A model generated the notes under the pieces. The model made no database searches. It had not been told where the DNA came from and saw only the letters and a program-made list of their open reading frames with translations. From Epiperipatus broadwayi (taxonomy: Eukaryota; Onychophora; Udeonychophora; Euonychophora; Peripatidae): DNA of 64,000 nucleotides. This document shows, piece by piece, positions 36,571-47,660 of this stretch. The stretch lies in NCBI GenBank assembly GCA_028023455.1, contig JAQFVV010012441.1, forward strand, positions 3,285,911 to 3,349,910, written 5' to 3'. A program made the position numbers and the translations under genes. Positions within the stretch are counted from its first letter, which is position 1. The number at the start of each line of letters is the position of its first letter.

Positions 36571-39500
36571 AAATTGAACGAATGGCTTTTTAAAAAAAAT
36601 TTCCCTTCTTACAAAAGCATTCGCACTACGCACACACGCATGCTAAATTTTGTTGCTGTTTTTAAAATATGAAAAACTATTAGATGAATTGAGTCAGCGC
36701 GTTTTCTAATAACCATAAAGAATATTTGAGAAATAACTTTACAATTTGTCCCTCACTCACAAAAATTAATGTTTTCACTCTCACTCGCTAAGAATAAAAA
36801 TATGCCTAACTTTATTGATTTTTGTTTGAATTTCTAAATTGGTCATTACTTCGCTTGTTTACAGTTCAATTAGGAGATTAAAATCTGACGTGCATTAATA
36901 ATACAGTAAGGACAAGACTTTTTAAAAATATATAATCTTGAAGATGTTAGTGATCTAGTTATGAAACAAAGTTTTAATTAAACAAAAAAGAAATACAGCA
37001 CTATAAACTTCAATTTTATATTTCTAGAATTAAAAGAACTCCGTTTTATTTGTATGAACGTTGCGGACATTTGTTTAGATTTCGCTGCCAAGAATGTCTG
37101 TCTTTTTTAAATTAAAGCATTAAACTTGTACTATATATTTTTTTTTCTTTCAAACTTTACAGTACTATATATTAAAGCTACAACCTTAAAACTATGCGCC
37201 TGAAAATAGTATTTAAGAAAGATCTGATGGCATCATGGTAATTGCATCCATCAGCTAACCTTGAAATTTTTCCAGATTAAAACTGAATTAAGACACCACC
37301 CACCCACCCTCACTAAATAAACTATAATCAATCCATTTCGTTGATAAATAGGTGTTTAATTATTCTTGGTTAATATCGAGGTTTCATTTTAATCTAGCTC
37401 ATTCAGATGAATGCCATTGTGCTGACTATAAAAATAAAAATAACTATTGTATTGTGGCACTGTTAATGCAGATACTGCGCATTGGATTTATGATTGCCTT
37501 TATCCTTATATTATTTAGCAGAAACATTTCAGTTGTACAGATTTTTTATGAAACCTGATTATCTGGTCTTTTCAATTCATTTAAAATAACTAGAAAAACT
37601 CTTGAAATTTTTAAAATTGTCCGTTATATATATATTGTCATATGCTCAAAAGATCACATGATTATTCAAATATGTTTTGTGTGCCAGCTGAATTTGATCC
37701 AAGAACTTCCTTTGTCTCTTGATTATTTCACTATTGTTAAGGCTGACAAACAATAGTGATAAATCCAAAGGGATTATTAATGATGACAAGCAATATCGAT
37801 CTATCACTGGTGATGATCAAATGTTATTTTTTCTGGATAATTTTGATCACCATTATTAAAGGAAACAATCGAGACTTTATTATTATGGAGCTCAGAATAA
37901 TTAAAGTAAATTTAATTCAAGTATTCGGAGAAAAGCAAACAGACATTAAATATATATATATATTATCTGAATATAAAAGGAATATGAATTCAAAATCAAA
38001 ACAACAAAAAATAAAATTAATATGTATCTGGTCTATATAAAAAATATCACAAATTTAAATCATTTTAACTCTGATGTTTTGGTTAAAATGAAATATCCTT
38101 ATCAAAGTGGTAGATTATGTAAATTAGCCTATTTACATATTAAGAATAATAACATGACATAAAAGTAGATAACTGACCAAAGGGCACTAAGCGAAACAGA
38201 AAACTGATGAAAGAAGAATAATGCACTTCACCAGGCATACCATGCATGTAAAGTTATTACAACAATAATAAAAATAAATATTACAATTGTATTATCCATC
38301 CTTAAATTTATAACTTTCAGTATATGTGATGAAATTATTCTAATGATTCTATTATCTATACATTAAGATATATGCATATTGGAATATATACTGTGTGATA
38401 CATAGTGGCAGATCATACATATGCCTGTCATCTAAAATATATGCTGGGATATATGACTGCAAAGCATTTTAAGAGAAAATATATTTTGTAGATTGTATTT
38501 GGGATTTTACAGATTGTCTTGACTTAATATTTTGGGATAATAGGATCCTTGAATTTTGATAAAGTAATAAACAAAAATATAAGAAGGCATGAGCAATTGT
38601 GAAAGATCCATATGCAATTAATAAAAAAGAATCATGTGTTCCATTTATTTAAGGGCACAACTTTTCAATTGGGAAATGAGACAGTGCTATGATTGTGGCG
38701 GTTAGCACAGTATAAATTTTAAATGATTTTACCTTTTTTTAACACTCATTTACAATGACTTTATAATGATTATATGCTTGGATAAATTGTGCTTGTGTGT
38801 ATTATGCAAGTATGCACTTAAAATATGTATGTAGGTATGATAATGCTACATAAATCTGTAAAAAAAAAAAAAAACCACTTATCTTAAAGTTATTTCCGGT
38901 GATCCATTCATCAATCATAATCATCTAGTTTTCTGAATCGTGAATTGTTTATTCTAAGGTCCATTGTTGTCTTTTAGATCTTTTGATGATGTTGTTTGTT
39001 TATTTTTTTGAAAGAGTGCACCAGATGATGGTTGATGATTTGTAGAGAAAAAGATTAGAATAGATGTTTGACATGCTTCTTGGATTTTTTTTTCATATGG
39101 GATTCTGTGATTTCATGATTTTAGAAAGTTTGAATGCATCTATGATGATTTGAGGACTTGTTCAATTTTGTCTTTGTTTTTAAAAATAGTGGTGATGATA
39201 AACTTGGATAAACCCATAGAAGAACAGATATCATGATTTCCTTCTTCTCTTTCTAGTCAATTTAAGATATCCATTTCTGTTTCCAAGCTCAGAGATTTTT
39301 CTGATTTCTTCATGATTATATTAGTGGCTGCCATGATTCTAATTGAAAATGTATGTAGCTATAAACTTGTTAAGCAGAATTGCTTTAAAAAAAATGTCAT
39401 TTAACTGTCTAAAAGTACAGCAAAATTGACAAAAAGTGATGGTAAGGTAGCCGTTAATTTTTTGTATTCTTCTGCGCAACTATTTCTCATTGCACTGAAA

Positions 39501-40309
39501 AAAAAATCAGTATGGATTTTTTTTTTCAATTTTATATATTACTTACATGATATTATTTAGAATTTGAAAAAAAAAAATGTTTATTAACCACTTATTTAAT
39601 TAATCATAAAGATTTGTATATTTATCATTAATATAAAGGTAGCAAAATTAGCATACAATATTTTATCAAAACCTAATCACAGTTAACTTAAAAAAAAAAA
39701 TATTCTGACATATTAAAAATGTATCTAATGCATTCTATTTTTGCATATTATAATCAATATTTAAATTTTTTTTAAAATATGTATTAGGCAGATATAAATA
39801 AACAACACTTTATATACAAGTGCACTAACTGTGGCATTTTTTTTTTTTTTTTGCCACAATATGTTGCATTTCAACCATTTTCTTTGGAATGATCTAAAAA
39901 ATGTTTGATTAATGCAGTACTTGTGATCCTAGAGATACAAGCTATTCAAATAAATATTAAAGGTATGAATCTTTTTTAGTTTATTTGTATGCAGTTTTGT
40001 TCATGTTTTCTTAAAGCAAAAATAGATTTATGTTGAATAAAATTTTCATTTTTTTTTTATTTTGCATCTTATATTGTTATACACATGCGATAACTTAATG
40101 AGATTTTTTTTTTTTAATTAAGCAAATAGATTAAGCATTATTTTTAATTTAGATTTAGTAATTTTTAATCACACGAAGTTCATTATTATGAAATCATTTT
40201 TTAATCCAAATAACAATTATGGTAACTAAATTACAATACAAGGATTGCAATTTTTACTGCATATTTTAATCTTTAAAAGTGAGTAAATACAGTGTATAGT
40301 TTTTAAACT
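36571..40309. other. A+T-rich DNA, no gene recognised
   Basis: 36600-37090 has more CpG than average (for example TTCGCACTACGCACACACGC) and a small open run MNVADICLDFAAKNVCLF starting at about 37056. No splice or promoter evidence supports a gene. The open frames at 37352-37558 and 37756-38040 show no motif. The remainder is A- and T-run-rich. Confidence 0.35.
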
Positions 40310-40755
40310 AATGTACACATTTAAAAATTTAATATGGTATTAATGTATTTGTTTGTCGTATGCTATTAAAATATGATTGATTGTTTATTATACTGAATGA
40401 AACACTTTTTGGGAGAGCTTTGTAATCATTAATGATGAAAATTTTTACTTTGGATATATCATTAATGGAGACCTGATTGATTGTCTTGCAAAGATGCAGG
40501 ATGAAAATGAAATAAAATGTTGTACTGTACATTCATTAATTATATTTTAAGTTTATAATCAAAATACTATATGCAGCACAAATATTGTGTGTATTATGAA
40601 TAAACTATACTGTTCACCCAGCATGAAGGTCGCTATTTTGCTTTTGGATGATGTAACATTAATAACTATTTTACAACTTCATCAGTCTTGTGGTGAATAA
40701 TCAATTGTAAATCAAAATAGTGAGTATAAATTGATAATGATCACTATTGTGAATC
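40310..40755 (+). repeat. Dispersed repeat R3, copy 2
   Basis: Same family as 9640-10085, including a TGAATGAAAC block, GATGAAAATTTTTACTTTGG, ATTAATTATATTTTAAG and TGTAAATCAAAATAGTGAGT. The minus-strand 67-codon frame at 40329-40532 is inside the repeat. Confidence 0.6.
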
Positions 40756-41273
40756 TTCATATTAAATTGTGTATAGATGTATTCACTAAGTATTGGGTAC
40801 CTGCTTTTTAAGCTGTCTTATCATAGCCATATGTATGAAATACTGATGAGAATGTGGTTTTTTCTCAACCAGCAAAATAACTACAACAAATATTTTGTAG
40901 ATAACTTCTTTATAAAGCAAGCAGTTTTATCTTAAAATGTGAATCTTTTGTTGCTAAAATACTGAATACAAAATTTTACTGAATCATTAACTATTCTCAA
41001 GTAAGGTCAGATAAATTTAAAAAAAACAACAACTCATTACACATTATTTTAGTGCAGCAAAGTGTTTATACAGCTTAACTAGCATAAAATATTTTACTAA
41101 TAATAATACATCTTAAAAAATCATTTCTTTAATTAGGAAGCTAGCTATGATTTTTACTTACATTCATGTGCACAAGAATACACCCTTGAAAGGTTTTTTT
41201 TTTCTTTTAGTCTTTTTGGATCAGTTTTTTTATTTATTTCGAAGAATAGAAAGTGGGAGAAAAAATATGCACA

Positions 41274-41890
41274 CTTTTTTTTCTTCTCAAAAGTAACCTT
41301 TATTAGTCAAAAGATTACAAAAAATTATCGGGTACACTTACCTGTGGAAGATTACAAAGTGTTCAATGTTACAAGACAAAACAATTATTGACCAGGTTTA
41401 CAAAGTACGTACGCTCGATAACAAATATATCCATAAAAGGGTTGTATCATTTTGCTTAATGTGTATCTATACATGGATGAGCACAGATCTGCACTGCCCA
41501 AAAACAATCCATCAAGGGGGCGCAGCAGCCCATTAGAGTGGAAAAGGCACCGAAAACTTTGACCCTGTACCCTCCTGGCAGGTTTTCCGGGTAGCGGCAA
41601 TAATCGTTACCAGCCCGCACCCATTAACCAGACCCCTAACGACTGCCATCATCAATCCCTGTGGAAGAAATGAGGATTGCAGACCCGTGCTCGCAAATAT
41701 TACAACAAAACTCTACTACTGTTACAAAGATGATATTTCTAGCTGGAGTGTCTATCATCCAGTGATATCATCCTGCACACTGATGTTAATGGAGCTGAAC
41801 ACCTGCCCTGAATCATTATCAAACTTCTGTGTCTGCAAATGTTCACAACAGCTGCTCAACCCACCAACCAATGTTCTTCAGGGTTCACAG
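41274..41890 (-). mobile_element. Poly(A)-ended retrocopy, unidentified source
   Basis: On the minus strand an AATAAA signal (41299-41304) lies about 16 nt before an A-run (41275-41282). The 41380-41890 body is markedly GC-richer than its surroundings and has higher CpG, as if copied from a transcript. Short minus reading runs such as RYPENLPGGYRVKVFGAFST occur at about 41590-41530, but frames are broken. Neither the 71-codon minus frame nor the 68-codon plus frame matches a family I know. It could be a processed pseudogene or a LINE 3' end. Confidence 0.45.
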
Positions 41891-42118
41891 TGATTTTTAT
41901 TTGTCGATACTAATTGGATCCTGCTTCTTCTGATTGAATTTCAGGTCTTGATTAGTAATCAATGATTCAAGTATAATCTGAAAGTTTGTTGTTAAACCTT
42001 GGAAAATTTCCAATAATTATTGTTGTACTCATTTTTGTCTTTAAATCATTATTTTTTAGCTCATGAATCACTTTATTGTAATTCTGTGTTGGTTTGAACA
42101 AAAAAATTATTTTTTTTT

Positions 42119-43090
42119 GTGGCCCCCAATCGACCGGAAGGGGGGGGGTGAATAACTTCGGTTCTGTTCATTGGAGAAACCTGATTTTTGTGTAGAGAGA
42201 TAGCTTAGGTTATTTTCTATAGTGTTCAATTCTAAAATTGAGATCGAATTAACATTTAAAACTTGTTTAACACTGCTAAAATCTGATGCAAAGATAAATT
42301 TCCTAAAACCATCATTGTCAACATATTATACCGTTTGACTGTCTGACTCGTAAAAAAACGAAAAGATTTGACGTCACTCTAAATCGGCTACTTTTTATAC
42401 CACGTATACATATGATACATCATTGAAAAGAAAATCAAAAGTTCTGTAAGATGGTGCCCTCTTCAGAATTATTTTACAAGTAAAAAATCAATAAAAATGA
42501 CCATATATGTCAAACAAAACCAAAGCACCACCTTCTCACCACCTTTTCTTGAATCTTATTGGCTATCAAAATTCTGTCAAGAAGGGAAATGGCTGCCAAA
42601 AAGTAAAAAGTTACGTTCGTTTTGTGTTTTATTTCGAAAATGATAAACGAATGTTTACAACATTTTAAACAATATTTGAATTGAATTACAAATTATTATT
42701 GATAAAATAATACTAAAAATCAAATTATTTTAGAAAAATAGTTAAGATGTTACCAAGAATTATTTATTTATTGCTACATATTTATCGTAACGTAAAAGTG
42801 AAAAAAAAAATTATTACGTCAGAAATCTTTTTGGTTGGTCAAATAGCGGTTACTTTCATTTCACCACAATTGGATATTTTTTAAATTGTAAATCAAATTT
42901 TATTTTTGAAAAGACTTTCGTTTACTTTCATAATCTGACAAATTATTAATATACTTTTTACAAACGAAACTAACGTATTTATATTATTAAAAGATGAATC
43001 TATTTTAACAATTGATTTTGTTAAAGTTGTGAGTTGGCCAATTAAAAGTTTGATTTTTAACTCATTCGGCCAATTATATAATTCGCAGTT
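42119..43090. other. Relatively CpG-rich stretch, possible regulatory DNA
   Basis: This interval contains about two dozen CpG dinucleotides per kilobase by eye against a handful in neighbouring kilobases. It contains a TGACGTCA-like site (TTTGACGTCACTCT at about 42369), an ATTGGCT CCAAT-box-like sequence near 42559, and a G9 run (42139-42147). The minus frame 43057-43254 reads DTRNPTFIDRINRKVIW near its middle but no family was recognised. No start or splice sites could be fixed. Confidence 0.3.
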
Positions 43091-43451
43091 AAAAGGTTAT
43101 TAAATCCCACATTTTCTATGAGATTTGATGTCCAAATGACTTTCCTATTTATTCTATCAATAAAAGTAGGATTTCTAGTGTCTATTCTTTTCAGAATTAT
43201 TTGGTTACATTTAAAATTATTTTTAAAAGGTTTATAATATTCTAATGATTCCAAGAATTACTTAAGCTAGCTTTTGTCTATTTGTAATGGCATCCATTTG
43301 TGTAAAACAGAATGATAGATAATTTCAATTATCATTGAATGAAAACTGTTTCAAAACTTTTTCTAAAGATGAAAAAACACTAAAACAGATATTCACTTAC
43401 ATTTTGGTAAACTTTTTTTCTATGAATCCAACAATAGACTATGACTTTGGT

Positions 43452-43514
43452 GAACAAAACAGGGAGTCTGAAACAGTGAAACCTGGAGTCCTAGGCTCCC
43501 TCTAGTGGACTATA
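43452..43514 (+). repeat. Short repeat with CTCF-like motif, copy 1
   Basis: The segment GAACAAAACAGGGAGTCTGA to CCTCTAGTGGAC is repeated at 44661-44723 with about 85% identity. The minus strand at 43508-43495 reads CCACTAGAGGGAGC, one base from the CTCF core. The two copies lie 1.2 kb apart in the same orientation. Confidence 0.7.
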
Positions 43515-43662
43515 TATTTGAAAAGTTTTAATAAAAGTTGAAGTTTTTTACAAACATGTAACAATTGATACTAGAGCCAACATATAATTACCAAGTATAC
43601 TTTTAACTAATAAATATACCAATGTATAATTACAAAAATATTTTTTAACTATATTTCTTTTC

Positions 43663-44425
43663 TTTTTTTTTTTTCCTCAGTGATGAAAGTTTATTCATCA
43701 AAAAAAGGTACAAATATAGTTAAATAAGAGTTTTACAAAGAATGGTAAAAATGAAATTCTGGAGCAACATAGTGAAGGGGGAAGGATACATATGAAAAGG
43801 GAAAGGGATATAGAAAGGGTTTGCATTAACCATTAAAGACAAATGAATGTTACAATTAGGAATTATTTGTAAAATCTAGAAATCTGGTATGAATAGTCTT
43901 TTAGGAGTACAATATTGGGAAAATTGAGAAATAGGAAAACATTTGGAGATAACATAAAATATGGACTAAATCAATCTACTGTTCAGTTCTTCCAAATGGC
44001 CTTGAATATCTTCACAAGAGAGCAATCCTGAATACTTTGGAAAAATTATGGAAAACCTATGGAGAACAAGGGGAAAAAAATCCAAGCTTTAAAATGTCTC
44101 TGCTGGAAACCATTCTAATCCATCATGAACAGCAAAAGGCCAGCCCTATCAATAGCAACATTAGAAGTAATAAAATTAAATAAGGTGGATCACTTGCAAT
44201 TAGAATCATGAGGCAAACTGTGACCTATTTTGCAATAATACATGAATAAAATCACTCATAATGATAATGTTAAAGACTCACTATAAATAACGTTATTTTT
44301 TTCTATCTTGTGAATGAGAAAAACCAATGTTGGTAACGATCACGACAGTGCCCTCATCCCAGACCCCTCCCTCAAAAGAACTAGGATTTAGACCCCTGGG
44401 AGTCCTCCTAACAACTGGACCCTCT
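43663..44425 (-). mobile_element. Second poly(A)-ended antisense retrocopy
   Basis: On the minus strand AATAAA (43690-43695) is followed 15 nt later by A12 (T-run 43663-43674). The upstream body contains runs such as PKYSGLLSCEDIQGHLEELN (about 44040-43980). The far end near 44335-44420 is GC-richer (GAGGGAGGGGTCTGGGATGA on minus). The frames are broken and the source is not recognised. The same T-run followed by CCTCAG could also be read as a plus-strand splice acceptor; I favour the retrocopy. Confidence 0.4.
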
Positions 44426-44660
44426 CATTCATTCAACAAAATTAAGTGAAATGAACATTTTTATTAAAACGTACAATTTCTGTAGAAATCGTTTGTAATT
44501 TCAGTGGCTGCCATATATTTACATAGCGTTTTTATAATAGTTGAAATTATGCTTACTTGTGATTGTTGATATAGCTTGTATATGAAAAGAGAGCTAAAAA
44601 ACTCCTCTTTTTAATAGGGATAGTTTTAGAGAAATTTAATTCCCTGAACTAGAAAATAGG

Positions 44661-44723
44661 GAACGAAACAGGGAGCCAGAAACAGTGTTAACTGGAGTCC
44701 TTGGCTCCCTCTAGTGGCTTATA
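44661..44723 (+). repeat. Short repeat with CTCF-like motif, copy 2
   Basis: Direct-orientation copy of 43452-43514. The minus strand of 44717-44704 reads CCACTAGAGGGAGC. No target duplication was seen. Confidence 0.7.
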
Positions 44724-45389
44724 TGCACACTTTTTTCAAAAAATTATTGAGATATCAGAAAAAAAAATGTTGATAACAAATTTCATGGTGATGATTAATA
44801 AAAGATTGGTGGAAATAATACAGTTTTCTAGAAGTTATATGAGAGAAGCATTGAATTATTTCTTGAGAAAATAACTTGAGAAAATTTGGTGGGCATTTTA
44901 ATTATGAAGAACTTTCCTGCAAATAGAGTAATTATTGTATAGAATTATTATTATATTACAAATTCTAGCCATTCTTTTGATAATGGTAAACAGAACAGAA
45001 CATAGCAGTAAGTAAACTCACTGCTTCACTAAGTATGCAAATAAATATAAATATTGAACAGTTTTCTTAGTTTTTTTGTTATTGTTGTTGTTTTTAGATA
45101 TTAACAGCTGAGCTAATGTTTCTAAATGGAAATACATTTCTCAGGAGTTGATTTAGTTATTAACGTTTTATATATATATCAGCTACAAGCTTTTGAACGT
45201 TTTTGGCAAACTCTAAGTAAAATATATTTTAAATTTATTAAGTTATCAAAGTCCTGGAAATAATTTTACCAAATTTAAGTTTTAAGCCATTATTTTCCAG
45301 CAATTCGTTAGTCTATTACTTACTTTGACTAATTATTATTTTTAATTTGAGTATGATAAATTATAAAATATACATAAGGAAAGTTAGAC

Positions 45390-45599
45390 TCAGAAGCAAG
45401 TTTGAAATGAAGTGCAGAATAAATTTAAAAAAACCTTTTCAAGCTTACGATTTGCAAAGTTCCATGGAAGTCCTCCTAAAATAAGTTTCCCTCCTTCATG
45501 TTGTAAACAATTTTTAACTCTAATTTTACCAGTGGGTATTTAAACAGGGACCAAATGTTGGACTATGCCAGGTAGAAGAGAATCGGTCAGATTAATTCT
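45390..45599 (-). pseudogene. Unidentified coding remnant with one in-frame stop
   Basis: The minus frame reads LTDSLLPGIVQHLVPV, then TAA (45540-45542), then IPTGKIRVKNCLQHEGGK and LILGGLPWNFANRKLEKVF, ending at TGA 45390-45392. Its balanced composition (G, P, W, H, Q) is unlike random A+T-rich DNA. A donor-like GTAAGC follows the AATC of NFANR, and an acceptor-like AATTAG lies before AGTTAAAAATTG. It is either a decayed transposon protein or an exon. I do not recognise the family. Confidence 0.35.
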
Positions 45600-46442
45600 T
45601 TACGTATTAAATTATTTAATCTGTTTCTGTCATATAATAATCTACAGAAATAACTTTTATAATCCTTGCTTGAGATCACACGAGCTTTGGATAGTATATA
45701 ATACTCTCAGGGAGTGTGAATAAGTCTGCAACAATTATGTAATAATTTTAACAAGGGAAAATGATTTTTAAGAAACAGAAAAACTTTAGTTTCATTTTTG
45801 ATTATTTTCACATAAATCTATAGCTCAAAAGGAAAACGTATTCAAAGTTCAATAAAAAGATCGTTTTTTAATCATAAACTTTTAAATTGTTGAAATGAAC
45901 AGGTTTTAAAGTCTTAGACCTTTTAGCCAAACTAATTTGCTCAAAATAGAATTGAATTTTCAATTTAAATCACGCATTCACATTATTTCTTTGTAAATAC
46001 CTTTTTGAATTATTTATTTATTAAAATTATTAAATTAAAATTTAGACACATTTTTAATCTTTTTTTTTTGTGTGTGTGTGTGTAGATGTGTGTGCTTTAA
46101 ATGCTTTTAAAATGTATATATATGTAAATATTTGATGTTTTACATTGTAACGTGTGTGTGTATCGGTATATATGAATACGTTTGCGTATAATAAATTCAT
46201 CCAACTTTAGTTTGCTAGTTATGATTTAATTTATTTTTAGTTTATTTTTTGTTTTAATAAACACTAAGAAAAAGATTTGAGACCTTCCAAACTTAAAATA
46301 TTTTTTAAATAAACATTAATAAACTCTTACATTATATATATATAGTGCAAATGTTTTTTTATTGTGAACTTACAGTCCATCTATACCCCCGTTTACTACC
46401 GAACCTTTATGCAAGGATTCACAATAGTGACCCCCCCCCCAT

Positions 46443-46540
46443 ATGTCAAAGCATCGGCCGGGAAGCGAACCCGCAACTACTGTCTGCAAGCAACTGCTTG
46501 CAAGGCAGCTGCGCTGATCTCTCGGCTACCAACGCTTGAC
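46443..46540 (-). mobile_element. tRNA-derived SINE, copy 4
   Basis: The body 46535 to 46451 on the minus strand starts GCGTTGGTAGCCGAGAGATC. It carries the best-kept B-box of the family, GGGTTCGCTTCCC, and ends CGGCCGATGC. The acceptor arms GCGTTGG and CCGATGC still pair (with one mismatch). Instead of an A-run the tail ends in a G10 on minus (C-run 46431-46440). Its right side abuts repeat R3. Confidence 0.85.
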
Positions 46541-46544
46541 AGAA

Positions 46545-47000
46545 TAGTTTGGGTACCCACTATTTTGATTTACAATTGATTATTCAACTGCAATGCTCTT
46601 TAAAAATTTCTAATTTTTTTTTGGTGACCAATTTTGTAAGATTGATAATATCATAATCTAAAGCAAAAATAATGACATTCATGCTGAAAATGTACAAATT
46701 TATTCATAATACACAATACAATATGCCATATTACAGTACTGTATACAACATATTGATTATAAATTTAAAATATGATTAATGTACAGAACAGTATTTTATT
46801 TAATTTTCACCCAGCATCTGTATATGACAAACAGTACTTCATTAATGGCATATCCAAAGTAAAGATTTTCATTGTTAATGACTACTACAAAAGCAAAAAT
46901 AATATGTTTTATTCAATATAATAAATAATCAAAATGATATTTTGATGATGTACAACAACGAAATATATTAATACATTATTATATTTTATGACTGATAGTT
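46545..47000 (-). repeat. Dispersed repeat R3, copy 3
   Basis: Reverse-complement copy of 9640-10085 and 40310-40755. The plus strand shows CACTATTTTGATTTACAATT at the left, CATCTGTATATGACA, and CAAAGTAAAGATTTTCATTG near the right. Confidence 0.6.
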
Positions 47001-47315
47001 GATATAAATATAGGCTAAAACGTAAATACCCTTAGATATTAAAATAGCTTCAGATTGCTGATTTGTGTAATTGAGAGGGAAATGAGAAATAATTGCTCTT
47101 TTTCTTTGAATTTAAAACGGAACTCTTAGGCTAAAATAATCTTTAAAATTATATGAATGTATCCAAACTGCTAATAGGGTTTCATATGCTAGACATGTTT
47201 CACACTCATTAGCTATCAAAGAAAAGGTAACTTAGAATCCACACAAATTTTCAATATCATTTTTATGAATCTGAAACAGTGCTTGTAAAAAATGTGTAAA
47301 AAAAATTTTTTTTTT

Positions 47316-47660
47316 TAAATAATGCTTTTATATAAATTGCTGACTAAAAAGTAGAAAAATAACAAAGTAATCTGCTTCTTGGTTAATTTGCCATTCTTGG
47401 AAAATATTAGCAATCTTAAGAATCTAGACTTTTTATAAAACAATTGAAAATTGCGGGAATATTGTCATTTCATAAAAGCATTTGAGACCTTTTTGATTTT
47501 TGTGATTCATTTCAGCCTCAAATGCTTTTATGAAATGGCAATATTCCTGTAATTTCCAATTGTTTTATAACTAGTCTAGATTCTTAAGATCTCTCATATT
47601 TTCCAAGAATAGCAGATTACTTTGTTATTTTTTTATTTGAGTCAGCTATTGCATTATTTA
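47316..47660. mobile_element. Foldback MITE (~345 bp)
   Basis: The outer ends TAAATAATGC and GCATTATTTA are inverted. Internally AATAACAAAGTAATCTGCTT, TTAAGAATCTAGACT and TTTCATAAAAGCATTTGAG recur in reverse complement in the right arm. The arms are about 150 bp and meet near 47505. No coding content and no confident target duplication. Confidence 0.8.

Noticed and set aside
43676-43711. Plus-strand exon after a T-run and CCTCAG
   Set aside because: The same bases are better explained as the reverse of AATAAA plus poly(A) of an antisense retrocopy.
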